A program made the position numbers and the translations under genes. 64,000 nt of DNA from Algoriphagus machipongonensis (lineage in GTDB: Bacteria > Bacteroidota > Bacteroidia > Cytophagales > Cyclobacteriaceae), in assembly GCF_000166275.1 (NCBI RefSeq), contig NZ_CM001023.1, positions 4,632,501 to 4,696,500 on the forward strand. The letters are read 5' to 3'. The notes beneath the pieces are model-generated. The model saw only the letters and a program-made list of their open reading frames with translations, had not been told where the DNA came from and ran no database searches. The first letter of the stretch is position 1. Each line of letters begins with the position of its first letter. Shown one piece after another: positions 17,601 to 26,235 of this stretch.

Positions 17601-17961
17601 GTATGCCATCATCCGTGTGGTACCTCGGGTGGAAAGAGAAGAATTTATTAACGTTGGAGTGATCCTCTGCGAATGGAAAAGTGGGTTTTTAGCTTCAAAA
17701 ATCTTTTTGCATAAGGAAAAACTATTGGCTTTAGACCCTAATGCGGATATCGAAATGATTGAGAAAAACCTCAAATCATTTGAGAAGATCTGCCTGGGAA
17801 ATTCCAATGGAGGCCCAATCGCTGAGATGGACTTAGGGTCAAGATTTAGATGGTTGACCGCAGTCAGAAGTTCCATTATCCAAACATCTAGACCACACAC
17901 TGGGTATAGCCTTGATTTAGAGAAGACCTTAATTAATATTTTTGAAGAACAAGTGGGCTAA
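17578..17961 (+). CDS. DUF3037 protein
   Basis: This 127-residue protein matches DUF3037: YEYAIIRVVPRVEREEFINVGVILCEW, then RFRWLTAVRSSIIQTSRPH. No catalytic motif is known. It begins inside the last 23 bases of the HipA-like gene; that pair is a recurrent neighbour arrangement in bacteria, from memory, and hints at a shared but undefined function. Confidence 0.83.
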   Translation: MQGKHLYEYAIIRVVPRVEREEFINVGVILCEWKSGFLASKIFLHKEKLLALDPNADIEMIEKNLKSFEKICLGNSNGGPIAEMDLGSRFRWLTAVRSSIIQTSRPHTGYSLDLEKTLINIFEEQVG

Positions 17962-17974
17962 GCATTTTAGAAGC

Positions 17975-20116
17975 TTAATTCATATCAACAAGTTCATTTA
18001 CAGTAGAACCAGCAAGATCTCCTTTTGGCAAACTGAAGTTAATATTCTTAGATTTTCCATTGGCCTTGATATTTACTTTAATGGAACCCTTCAGAAGCTG
18101 GGTTGGCTCGGCTAGGTTGACTTGCCATTTCCCCGGGCTATATTCTTGAATCTGAACCAAACAAGGCTGATTGACAGAAAGGCTGATACCTTCCCATTCT
18201 AAAGAGCCCTTTTCATAAAAAACTGCCCCAAAAAGTTTAAGATTTTGGTCAATCACCGCCTGGATTTTACGGTCATTCTGAATTATTTCCAAGCCAGAAA
18301 CCAATTCATCTCCTAATTGATCCGAAGAATCAATACCAGGAAAAACCACATAGCTGTATTTTGAATCATCTGGATTCTTTCCATGATTGATCCATAATTT
18401 AAATACATCTTTATTGATCGTTTTGCTGGAAGAGTTGCCATTAATTTCAGCCCAGGAACCCGGTTGATTTTGAGCAGACAACTCTAATTTTTGCCCTTCA
18501 GGAAAGTAGTATGCTATTTGATCATGGAATATCCAGGTATTGGGTTCGTCAAACTTGGCAAACTTTGAATTCATCTCCTTAAAATCACTAGTAGTAGAAA
18601 CCAAGACTGGCCCTCTCAGCCTTGATTGGTTTACAGTGGTATTAATATTTTCAACACGATCAGCATTTATTCCTGCCCCAATGCATATGATTTTATCCCC
18701 AAAGAAAAACCATGCTTTCTGAGCTTGGGTTTTATAGGCATCCATTTTATAAACAGCCAATCCATTCAATCCATCACTAACTCCCCCTACAAAATTTGCA
18801 TTTCCTGGTTCTGCAACCCAATTGGTCCTTTTTCTTAACTTTTTGTTTTCTGGTGTCGTTGTACCAGGAATTTTATTCCATTCCCAATTTGGGAAAATAT
18901 TAAAATATTCATCCCCTTTGACAGCAATATTCATAGCTCCCTCTGTCAACCATTGACCATTTAAATTCTCCTTATTTCCAGATTCTGTTCGGATCGAGCG
19001 AGAGGAGGCAATATTTACTGAAACCATAAATTCTGGTCTTTGGTGAATAGTATAATCAGACCTCCAATAATGAATATTCCTTGGCTCAACATGATAAGAA
19101 GGAGGTTCTTTTCCATCAATACGAGCAATTGCATATTGATATTCCTCCTGATTTTCATCTATGTCTATTTCCCTCAATAGTTTTATTAACCCAGAGTTTG
19201 TTCTTGTCGCATTATTTCTGGCAATTCCTCGACCAATCACACTGTAATCAATGTATTTCCCCCTCATAGATTTCAGATACCCATTTCTAGTAAAATCCGA
19301 TATCAATGCGATTTGCTCAGGAGTAAATGAAAAGCTCGTCCCCATTATATAAACCGCTACATTTCTAATCCCCAATAAATACTCCCTTCCATAACCATGC
19401 ATATAGAGTTCAGGCCCGTGCGCGTGAAAAGACATATCTCTTTGAATTCCATCCCCCTGTGTAACCTGAATAGATTCTGAAACTACAGAAACAGCCCTAT
19501 TTAAAAGTTCAGAGTCCTCAGTCAATACAGCCTGCATGATCATATGTTGAGCAATATCAGTAAGATTAGATCCATCTTTACCGGGTGACTTTGTAATAGA
19601 AACCGTCTTATTCATCCACTTCAGCATTTCTTTTTCCAATTCCTCCGGAACTTGCTTATCTCCATACCTCATGGCTATCAATAGACTTCCTACTTCCTTT
19701 GGAACGCTAATACTTACCCACCACCAATTATCTGAGGTTGGTTCTGGATTCAAATTTGTCCAGTATCGCATGGCTTGAAGAATTTTACCAAAAAGTTCTT
19801 CATCTCCTTCATATTTATTTCCAGCTTTTGTGTAAGCTATAGTCATTATGCCCAGCCTTTTAATATGCTTGTCTGGTTCCCAACCAGTCATCGATTTATC
19901 TTTATAATCAATATCATTCCAGCTTCCGTCAGTTTGAAAGCCTTTGAGAATTTCCCCCACTTGTTTACCTATATCTGAATCGGGAATACTCTTCTGATAA
20001 TCCTTAAAAATCCGCTCTTTGATGATTTCAAAATCAGACTCTTGCCAGGCAAAAGTCATGAAGCTGGTAAAGAAAAATAAAAATATAGTTAGGGGTAATT
20101 TGTGGTTGAATCTCAT
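17975..20116 (-). CDS. Polysaccharide lyase family 8 (chondroitin AC/hyaluronate lyase type)
   Basis: The 713-residue protein has a signal peptide (about 1-23), an N-terminal helical toroid and C-terminal beta-sandwiches, the size of PL8 enzymes. Catalytic residues can be placed by context: Asn in GSNLTD (about 184), His in FHAHGPELY (about 230), Tyr in YMHGYG (about 240) and Arg in IGRGIAR (about 294), close to the spacing in chondroitinase AC. It would cut an acidic glycan by beta-elimination in the periplasm. No SusC/SusD, sulfatase or unsaturated glucuronyl hydrolase is adjacent, so the substrate is open. Confidence 0.87.
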   Translation of the reverse strand: MRFNHKLPLTIFLFFFTSFMTFAWQESDFEIIKERIFKDYQKSIPDSDIGKQVGEILKGFQTDGSWNDIDYKDKSMTGWEPDKHIKRLGIMTIAYTKAGNKYEGDEELFGKILQAMRYWTNLNPEPTSDNWWWVSISVPKEVGSLLIAMRYGDKQVPEELEKEMLKWMNKTVSITKSPGKDGSNLTDIAQHMIMQAVLTEDSELLNRAVSVVSESIQVTQGDGIQRDMSFHAHGPELYMHGYGREYLLGIRNVAVYIMGTSFSFTPEQIALISDFTRNGYLKSMRGKYIDYSVIGRGIARNNATRTNSGLIKLLREIDIDENQEEYQYAIARIDGKEPPSYHVEPRNIHYWRSDYTIHQRPEFMVSVNIASSRSIRTESGNKENLNGQWLTEGAMNIAVKGDEYFNIFPNWEWNKIPGTTTPENKKLRKRTNWVAEPGNANFVGGVSDGLNGLAVYKMDAYKTQAQKAWFFFGDKIICIGAGINADRVENINTTVNQSRLRGPVLVSTTSDFKEMNSKFAKFDEPNTWIFHDQIAYYFPEGQKLELSAQNQPGSWAEINGNSSSKTINKDVFKLWINHGKNPDDSKYSYVVFPGIDSSDQLGDELVSGLEIIQNDRKIQAVIDQNLKLFGAVFYEKGSLEWEGISLSVNQPCLVQIQEYSPGKWQVNLAEPTQLLKGSIKVNIKANGKSKNINFSLPKGDLAGSTVNELVDMN

Positions 20117-20368
20117 TTCTTTGACAGGTAAACATTAAACATGAACAAACAAAACCCTCATGGTTTGGTCTTCTGTAAAGTATTTTAATCTAATGAATTA
20201 TTATTAAAAATAAGAGTCCCTCGATTCCCCGTTAATTCTATTAAAGATTACAGTTGGTAAAAAAAATATCTCATGATCTTAATAACTACCCCTCATTTTC
20301 TAAGAAACGAATTGATTATCTTGGAGGGTTTTTATGTTTATTTCTAATCCCTGAAGCCGTATTCATTC

Positions 20369-21196
20369 ATGAAAAAAACGATAAGTCAAGCCTTAATTTT
20401 TGTTTTTGTCACGCTACCTATATTCACATTTGCAAGTGTTGACACTGTTTCAACTTATAGTAAAACCATGGATAAAGAGGTCAAATCCATGGTGATAACT
20501 CCTTCAAACTATGACGAAGAGTCGCAATACCCGGTAGTATTTTTATTGCATGGATATTCAGGAAACTATACTTCTTGGTTAGAAAATGCTCCGGAAACAG
20601 AAAAGCTTGCTGATTTATATCAAATGATTTTAGTCACTCCCGACGGTAATTTCGATAGTTGGTATTGGGATAGTCCTGTTGATCCTAAATCACAATACGA
20701 AACTTACATTACGAAGGAGCTGATTCCATTCATTGATGATAATTATGCTACAATTGCAAAAAAAGAAGGACGGGCAATAACTGGCCTCAGCATGGGTGGA
20801 CATGGAGCCTTGTATTTAGCCATTCGGAATCAAGATATATTTGGTGTAGCCGGAAGCCAAAGCGGAGGAGTGGATATTGCTCCGTTTCCAGAAAATTGGA
20901 ATATGAAAGCCTACCTAGGAACCAAAGCTGAATCCCCTTCCAACTGGGAGGACTATTCCGTGATGGGCCAATTACACCTTTTAAGCCAAAATAAATTACC
21001 TCTAATCATCCACTGTGGCACGAATGACTTCTTCTATCAGGTCAACTTGAAACTGCATGAAGAACTTACTTACCTTAATATCCCACATACCTTTACATCA
21101 AATCCAGGTGGGCATACTTGGGATTACTGGAAAGAGTCAGTGCAATATCAACTGCTTTTTTTCCACAACTATTTTAGGGAAAACCCTTCGGAATAA
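20369..21196 (+). CDS. Secreted esterase-D type alpha/beta hydrolase
   Basis: The 275-residue protein has a signal peptide (about 1-22) and the PF00756 esterase fold: VVFLLHGYSGNYTSW, nucleophile Ser141 in GLSMGG, an acid in HCGTNDFF and a histidine in GGHTWDYW. Related enzymes include feruloyl and acetyl-xylan esterases and S-formylglutathione hydrolase; the exported location favours action on an extracellular ester. It is divergent from the PL8 gene across 252 bases in which I see no further gene. Confidence 0.85.
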   Translation: MKKTISQALIFVFVTLPIFTFASVDTVSTYSKTMDKEVKSMVITPSNYDEESQYPVVFLLHGYSGNYTSWLENAPETEKLADLYQMILVTPDGNFDSWYWDSPVDPKSQYETYITKELIPFIDDNYATIAKKEGRAITGLSMGGHGALYLAIRNQDIFGVAGSQSGGVDIAPFPENWNMKAYLGTKAESPSNWEDYSVMGQLHLLSQNKLPLIIHCGTNDFFYQVNLKLHEELTYLNIPHTFTSNPGGHTWDYWKESVQYQLLFFHNYFRENPSE

Positions 21197-21203
21197 GAGG
21201 TGA

Positions 21204-21455
21204 TTAAACTAACCTAGATTCGGAATACAGATCATATGCGGCTACCAATAATTGCCTTCCCGGTGTATTGGTATACCGATCATATTTGTGGATTTCCTCT
21301 CTTTCTGAAACATATACAGGCTCATACTCCCCTTCAATATCGTCCCAGAGGATCAATAAAAAGTTGAAGGGAATTCTACTGTGCCTCCCATTCTCCAACC
21401 AGGATTCAAAAGTCTGCTCGTCTAAAGCCTTGGGAAAACTCGCTCCATCAAACAT
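21204..21455 (-). CDS. Small hypothetical protein, acidic
   Basis: An 83-residue soluble protein (MFDGASFPKALDEQTFESWL ... AAYDLYSESRLV) with many aromatic and acidic residues and no signal peptide or cysteine. I recognise no domain. The amino-acid composition is that of a real gene, and it has an ATG start; it lies eight bases from the convergent esterase stop. Confidence 0.6.
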   Translation of the reverse strand: MFDGASFPKALDEQTFESWLENGRHSRIPFNFLLILWDDIEGEYEPVYVSEREEIHKYDRYTNTPGRQLLVAAYDLYSESRLV

Positions 21456-21572
21456 GAGGAAATAATTGTTGTTTACTTTTTTGATTTAGGGACATCCTAA
21501 AAATAATTTAATTCGAGGAGCTCTGCATCCTATCAGAATAAAAACTCAACTCAAATTAACTATTCATGTATT

Positions 21573-21604
21573 AAAAAAAGGAATCTCTAATGAGATCCCT
21601 TTTC
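21573..21604 (-). terminator. Terminator of the peroxiredoxin-thioredoxin operon
   Basis: Read on the minus strand, AAAAGG-GATCTC-like arms (21576-21587 and 21592-21603, one A/C mismatch, loop of four) are followed by a T run (complement of 21573-21579). It lies 29 bases after the DUF6952 stop. Confidence 0.75.
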
Positions 21605-21631
21605 AATTAACAATAAACCCAAATTGTTTTT

Positions 21632-21880
21632 TTATCTATCTATAGATCCTAAAACTTTTTTCATGAAAGCATTTCCAGCATCTTTTTCAGACATACCTTC
21701 TGAAACCATTTGATGCACCTCCATTGCTCCACATAGATTAGAGATTAATTCTCCAATCACGTCGATTTCTGGTTCTTTTAAAGAGGGTGCTTCAGAAATG
21801 TTTTCCAATACTTCCAAAGCTGTTTCAATCTGCTCAGGAGTACAGGTTCTCTGAATTGTCTTAATTACTGGTAACTTCAT
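21632..21880 (-). CDS. DUF6952 small protein of the peroxiredoxin operon
   Basis: This 82-residue helical protein (MKLPVIKTIQRTCTPEQIE ... LGSIDR) resembles DUF6952, a Bacteroidota family. It has two cysteines (Cys13 and one in ISNLCGAMEV). It overlaps the thioredoxin gene by 20 bases and is the third gene of peroxiredoxin-thioredoxin-DUF6952. An accessory role in the thiol system is an inference from position. Confidence 0.75.
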   Translation of the reverse strand: MKLPVIKTIQRTCTPEQIETALEVLENISEAPSLKEPEIDVIGELISNLCGAMEVHQMVSEGMSEKDAGNAFMKKVLGSIDR

Positions 21881-22172
21881 TAATCAAAGCTTTTAATTGA
21901 TCTTCTTTATTTGTCTGGATTTGATTCACCAACTGACCTCCTTTGAAAGAAGCAAAAGTTGGCAAATTGTTTACTTGAGCCAATTTTCGTGAATTCGGAA
22001 ATTTCTCAGCGTCCACAATGACAAAAACCTTGTCAGCATTTTCTCCAGCTAATCTTCTAAACTTTGGCTTCATAATACGGCAATTGCCACACCAGCCAGC
22101 AGAATATTGTACAATCACTTGATCATTGCTTGAAACAAGCTCCTGCAAAGTATCTTCAGTTAGTTCAATCAT
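21861..22172 (-). CDS. Thioredoxin-family protein (WCGNC)
   Basis: The 103-residue protein has a thioredoxin fold with active site WCGNC (Cys28, Cys31) in QYSAGWCGNCRIMKP and the cis-proline in NNLPTF. It starts two bases after the peroxiredoxin gene ends, so it is the likely reductant of that enzyme in the cytoplasm. Confidence 0.87.
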   Translation of the reverse strand: MIELTEDTLQELVSSNDQVIVQYSAGWCGNCRIMKPKFRRLAGENADKVFVIVDAEKFPNSRKLAQVNNLPTFASFKGGQLVNQIQTNKEDQLKALINEVTSN

Positions 22173-22174
22173 AA

Positions 22175-22807
22175 TTAATTATTTGATAAGTAAGTAGCAA
22201 CTCCTTCGTTAGTAGCCTGCATAGCTTCTTTACCTTCTTCCCAGTTAGCTGGACAAACTTCGCCAAATTTCTCTACGTGAATCTGAGCGTCAAGAATTCT
22301 TAAGTACTCATCGATATTTCTTCCTAAAGGCAAGTCATTGATTGATTCGTGACGAACAACACCTTCTTTATCGATCAAGAATGTACCTCTGTATGCAACT
22401 GGAGCGCCATCAAATGACCAAAGGTTTGTCTCGGGATCATAAGAATATTCTCCCGCCAAAACACCGTAATTCAAAGAAATAGTTTTTGAAGCGTCAGCGA
22501 TGATAGGATAAGTAACACTTTCAATTCCACCTTCTGCTTTTGGAGTCATCAACCAAGCTAGGTGAGTTTCTTCAGTGTCAGTAGAACAACCAATTACTAC
22601 TGTATCTCTTTTTTCAAATTCAGCCAACTTAGACTGGAAAGCATGAAGTTCAGTTGGGCAAACGAAAGTAAAATCCTTTGGATAGAAGAAAAGAACGACA
22701 TTCTTCTTACCTAGGTATTGATCCAAGTTGAAGTTCTCTACAATCTCTTCTCCGTTTATCACTGCTCCTGCTGAAAATGCCGGAGCCTTTTTTCCTACTA
22801 ATGCCAT
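22175..22807 (-). CDS. Typical 2-Cys peroxiredoxin (AhpC/Prx type)
   Basis: I use ATG 22807 (MALVGKKAPAFSAGAV), giving 210 residues. The peroxidatic cysteine lies in DFTFVCPTELHAF and the resolving cysteine in FGEVCPANW, the arrangement of typical 2-Cys peroxiredoxins that reduce hydrogen peroxide and alkyl hydroperoxides. It leads the operon with thioredoxin and DUF6952; a -7 element lies 33 bases upstream. Confidence 0.92.
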   Translation of the reverse strand: MALVGKKAPAFSAGAVINGEEIVENFNLDQYLGKKNVVLFFYPKDFTFVCPTELHAFQSKLAEFEKRDTVVIGCSTDTEETHLAWLMTPKAEGGIESVTYPIIADASKTISLNYGVLAGEYSYDPETNLWSFDGAPVAYRGTFLIDKEGVVRHESINDLPLGRNIDEYLRILDAQIHVEKFGEVCPANWEEGKEAMQATNEGVATYLSNN

Positions 22808-22839
22808 GTATGTGTTGTTTTGTTGAATATTTGTTAACA

Positions 22840-22847
22840 CAAATCTA
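22840..22847 (-). promoter_or_regulatory. Bacteroidota -7 element (TAGATTTG) of the peroxiredoxin operon
   Basis: On the minus strand TAGATTTG matches TAnnTTTG, 33 bases before the ATG at 22807. It partly overlaps an inverted repeat ATTTGT-TAAC-ACAAAT (22829-22844), a possible operator. Confidence 0.55.
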
Positions 22848-23060
22848 GCTTAGTAATTAATACTTTAAAAAAATCTCAAGTTTCATGAATTTATGAAAAT
22901 CATGATCGAACCAATTTTTATTTGGAATTGAGATAGACAGTCATCTTTTTGTCGTCCGAATCCCCGTAAAATCAATCTTAAATAAGCTCGCTAACGATTG
23001 CATACAAAATCGCAAAAAATTGATTGAAAAATCCTATTGTCAATAGCTTTTACCTATCAT

Positions 23061-23090
23061 AAAAAAAACTCCCTGATTAACAGGGAGTTT
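23061..23090 (-). terminator. Terminator of serS
   Basis: A perfect ten-base stem (AAACTCCCTG at 23066-23075, loop ATTAA, CAGGGAGTTT at 23081-23090) with an A run at 23061-23068, which is a T run on the minus strand. It lies eight bases after the serS stop. Confidence 0.92.
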
Positions 23091-23097
23091 CAAAATC

Positions 23098-24369
23098 TTA
23101 TATTTTATCAAACCCTAAATAAGGGTGAAGAACCTTGGGCATATTGATACCATCGGGCGTTTGATTGTTCTCTAAAATAGAAGCTACAATTCGTGGTAAA
23201 GCCAAAGCACTTCCATTTAGTGAATGAGCCAATTGGGTCTTCTTATCCTCTCCTTTAAATCGGAGTTTCAATCGATTTGACTGATAAGTTTCAAAATTAG
23301 ATACAGAACTTACCTCAAGCCATCTTTCCTGAGCAGCAGAATAAACTTCCATATCATAAGTCAAAGCAGATGTAAAGCCCATATCTCCTCCACAAAGTCG
23401 CAATACACGGTAAGGAAGTTCTAGCTTTTTCAATAACCCCTGAACATAACTACTCATGCTCTCCAAGGTCTCATAGGATTTGTCTGGGTGTGTAATCTGC
23501 ACGATTTCCACCTTGTCAAACTGATGTAATCTATTCAATCCTCGAACATGAGCCCCCCAACTTCCTGCTTCGCGACGAAAACAAGGTGTGAACCCTACAT
23601 TTTTTACAGGCAAATCTGCCTCTGTAAGTATTACATCTCTATATAAATTGGTTAAAGGCACTTCAGCTGTAGGGATTAAATACAAGTTATCTGCTGAAGC
23701 GAAATACATTTGACCCTCTTTATCCGGCAATTGTCCCGTACCGTAACCGGAATCCTCATTGACCAAAATTGGAGGCTGCACTTCTGTATAACCTTGTGCC
23801 ATTGCTTCGTCAAGGAAGAAGTTGATCAATGCCCTTTGAAGTCTTGCTCCTTTTCCTTTATACACTGGAAATCCTGCACCTGTGATTTTAACACCCAGGT
23901 CAAAATCAATGATGTCGTAATCTTTAATCAGTTCCCAATGAGGTTTTTTACCCTCATGCAAAACTGGAACCTCTCCTACTTCCAGAACCACTTCATTATC
24001 CTCTGCTGCAGCACCCGCTGGCACAGAACTATGTGGAACGTTTGGAATTGTATATAAAAGTGATTTTAAAGATTCTTCAGCATTTGAATTTTCTTCTTCA
24101 AGCTCCTTAATCTGAGCTTTTATTTGAGCAGTTCGCTCTTTAATCTCCATAGCCTCGGCAGCTTTCCCTTCCTTCATCAGCATACCGATTTTCTTGGATA
24201 TAGAATTCGATTCTGCTTGCATCTGGTCACGCTGAGTTTGGGTAGATTTTCTTAAATCATCCCATTTTAATACCTCTGCGAGTACCTCTTTGGCATTTTG
24301 AAAATTTCTCTTTTGAAGTCCGGCAAGTACACCGGCGTAGTTGTCTCTTATTTGATTAACTAGCAGCAT
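23098..24369 (-). CDS. serS: Seryl-tRNA synthetase
   Basis: The 423-residue enzyme has the N-terminal coiled-coil tRNA-binding arm (about 30-105) and the class II catalytic domain with motif 2 (TPCFRREAGSWG) and motif 3 (NGSALALPRIVASILENNQ). Start ATG at 24369 (MLLVNQIRDNYAGV). It charges tRNA-Ser. It has its own -7 element and terminator. Confidence 0.96.
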   Translation of the reverse strand: MLLVNQIRDNYAGVLAGLQKRNFQNAKEVLAEVLKWDDLRKSTQTQRDQMQAESNSISKKIGMLMKEGKAAEAMEIKERTAQIKAQIKELEEENSNAEESLKSLLYTIPNVPHSSVPAGAAAEDNEVVLEVGEVPVLHEGKKPHWELIKDYDIIDFDLGVKITGAGFPVYKGKGARLQRALINFFLDEAMAQGYTEVQPPILVNEDSGYGTGQLPDKEGQMYFASADNLYLIPTAEVPLTNLYRDVILTEADLPVKNVGFTPCFRREAGSWGAHVRGLNRLHQFDKVEIVQITHPDKSYETLESMSSYVQGLLKKLELPYRVLRLCGGDMGFTSALTYDMEVYSAAQERWLEVSSVSNFETYQSNRLKLRFKGEDKKTQLAHSLNGSALALPRIVASILENNQTPDGINMPKVLHPYLGFDKI

Positions 24370-24394
24370 TTGAAAATCTTGGAAATTGAAGCCC

Positions 24395-24402
24395 CAAAGA
24401 TA
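24395..24402 (-). promoter_or_regulatory. Bacteroidota -7 element (TATCTTTG) of serS
   Basis: On the minus strand TATCTTTG matches TAnnTTTG and lies 26 bases before the serS ATG. No clear -33 partner. Confidence 0.5.
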
Positions 24403-24408
24403 AGCATG

Positions 24409-25179
24409 TTATCGAACTATCACTGTTTTACTGACTGATGAGAATGGCCCATCCAATTCTTTTCCATCTTTGCGAAGCAAATTTACTTGAACTTGATAGG
24501 TGCCTGCTGGTAAATTAGCCACTCGAACAGGCTTCATTTCGTTTATTTCATATTGAAAATCGTTTACCTCTATCCTCACTTTTAATCTATCCAACTCCAT
24601 ATCACCACCTAAAACCAAAAAGTCTATGATCATTTCTTCGCCATCCACATATTCCTGATTACTTCTAGGATAATTTAAGGCCAAGTATGGCTCTGCAGAA
24701 TATGGAAAGGGTCTTGATTCGCCAACTTGAAAGTCCCTATCTACATAGTTCCCGAAATTCTTTAGAGCCAAACCTTCATCATCTACCAAATAGGCTACAA
24801 TTCTATAGCTTCCTTCGGTTAACTCTCTTTGAAAAATGGGTGCATAAAATCCGACAGGGTCTCCACCATTGAGTATATTAAAAAGTTTAAAATCCTGATC
24901 TCCATCTTTTTGAAACTGATAATTCTTAATATTAAATTCAAAAGGCACCTTTCCAGGCTTAAAAACCTGGTTTCCAAGAGGAGTGTAAAGTTCTAAAATT
25001 GCATCCGGGTAACTGGATGAATCTTCGTATTGGTAAAATGTTACTTTTGGCATAGCTTCATCTCCTGAAGAAGCCAAGTCACCTGATTCTACCACCGATT
25101 CATTGATTTTCTTTTTCTCTTCGGAGCAACTGGAAACAATAAATGCCAGTAAAACCAGTGAAAGGAGTATTTTATTCAT
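24409..25179 (-). CDS. Hypothetical lipoprotein
   Basis: This 256-residue protein has a lipoprotein signal (LLAFIVSSC, Cys18) followed by an acidic linker and a beta-rich body (FKPGKVPFEFNIKNY; GSYRIVAYLVDDEG; LPAGTYQVQVNLLRKDGKEL), which suggests Ig-like or fibronectin-like modules. No family is recognised. The last codons lie within 40 bases of serS, but serS has its own -7 element. Confidence 0.75.
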   Translation of the reverse strand: MNKILLSLVLLAFIVSSCSEEKKKINESVVESGDLASSGDEAMPKVTFYQYEDSSSYPDAILELYTPLGNQVFKPGKVPFEFNIKNYQFQKDGDQDFKLFNILNGGDPVGFYAPIFQRELTEGSYRIVAYLVDDEGLALKNFGNYVDRDFQVGESRPFPYSAEPYLALNYPRSNQEYVDGEEMIIDFLVLGGDMELDRLKVRIEVNDFQYEINEMKPVRVANLPAGTYQVQVNLLRKDGKELDGPFSSVSKTVIVR

Positions 25180-25256
25180 AACAGGACGAATTAGATATTA
25201 AAGATATTTAATTTTAAAGAAAAAAAGAGTTCTTACTATTTAACTATTTCAGCACA

Positions 25257-26234
25257 ATGGAAATCCTTTTTGATGAGATCCCCAGTTTAGATCTAGCAGA
25301 TTTCACTACTGGTTCCCCAGAAAAAAAAGCGGCTTTTGTAAAAAAACTAGGGGAGGCCTACCAAAATATCGGTTTTGTGGCAATAAAAAACCATGGCCTA
25401 TCACAAGAGCTCCAGGATAGACTATATCATTCTATCAAGTCTTTTTTTGCCCTTCCAGATGAAGTCAAATCTCAATACGAAAAACCAGAAATAGGTTTCC
25501 AGAGAGGTTATACAGGAAAAGGAAAAGAACATGCCAAAGGTAGAAATACGGGAGACCTGAAGGAATTTTACCATGTAGGCCAAGAACTTGCAAATATTCC
25601 TGATTCTGATCCTGTCAAAAAAGAATATCCAGCAAATCTTTGGCCAGCTGAGATTCCAGAATTTCAGAATGATGCAAATGAAGCTTATCGAACCCTGGAG
25701 AGTGCTGGCAAAGCCATGCTTCAGGCCATCGCTTTGAATCTAGAGCTTCCAGAGGATTATTTCGAAGACAAAGTTGCTTATGGTAATTCTATTTTACGCC
25801 AAATCCATTACTTCCCAATTGAAAATCCGGATGAGGTGCCTGCAGATGCCGTAAGAGCTGCTGAACATGGAGACATCAATTTGATCACCTTATTGATGGG
25901 TGCAAGTGCGGATGGACTTCAAGTTTTGAGAAAAGATGGAAAATGGATTCCAATCACAGCACTTCCCGATCAATTGGTAGTCAATGTGGGTGATATGCTG
26001 GAAAGGTTGACCAATAAAAAATTAAAATCTACAATTCATCGAGTGGTCAATCCTCCCAAAGAAAAAATGAACTCGAGTAGGTATTCCATACCTTTCTTTA
26101 TGCATCCTAGATCCGAAATGGATTTGACTTGTCTGGAAAGCTGTATTTCAGAAGAAAATCCTAAACAATTTACTGATGCAACTGCAGGTGAGTTTTTGGA
26201 GGAAAGATTACGTGAACTTGGATTAAGAAAGTAG
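25257..26234 (+). CDS. Fe(II)/2-oxoglutarate-dependent oxygenase (isopenicillin N synthase family)
   Basis: The 325-residue protein has an N-terminal DIOX_N region (GFVAIKNHGLSQELQDRLY) and the jelly-roll core with iron ligands His204 and Asp206 in EHGDINLITLL and His261 in STIHRVVNP; the 2-oxoglutarate arginine is in NSSRYSIPFF. Close relatives act in plants and bacteria on varied small molecules, so the substrate cannot be told. The chromate-transporter gene begins one base after the stop. Confidence 0.87.
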   Translation: MEILFDEIPSLDLADFTTGSPEKKAAFVKKLGEAYQNIGFVAIKNHGLSQELQDRLYHSIKSFFALPDEVKSQYEKPEIGFQRGYTGKGKEHAKGRNTGDLKEFYHVGQELANIPDSDPVKKEYPANLWPAEIPEFQNDANEAYRTLESAGKAMLQAIALNLELPEDYFEDKVAYGNSILRQIHYFPIENPDEVPADAVRAAEHGDINLITLLMGASADGLQVLRKDGKWIPITALPDQLVVNVGDMLERLTNKKLKSTIHRVVNPPKEKMNSSRYSIPFFMHPRSEMDLTCLESCISEENPKQFTDATAGEFLEERLRELGLRK

Positions 26235-26235
26235 G

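Noticed and set aside
22881..22898. TTTCAT-GAATTT-ATGAAA inverted repeat in the gap between the peroxiredoxin and serS genes
   Set aside because: It has six A/T-rich base pairs and no T run; too weak to call a regulatory site or terminator.
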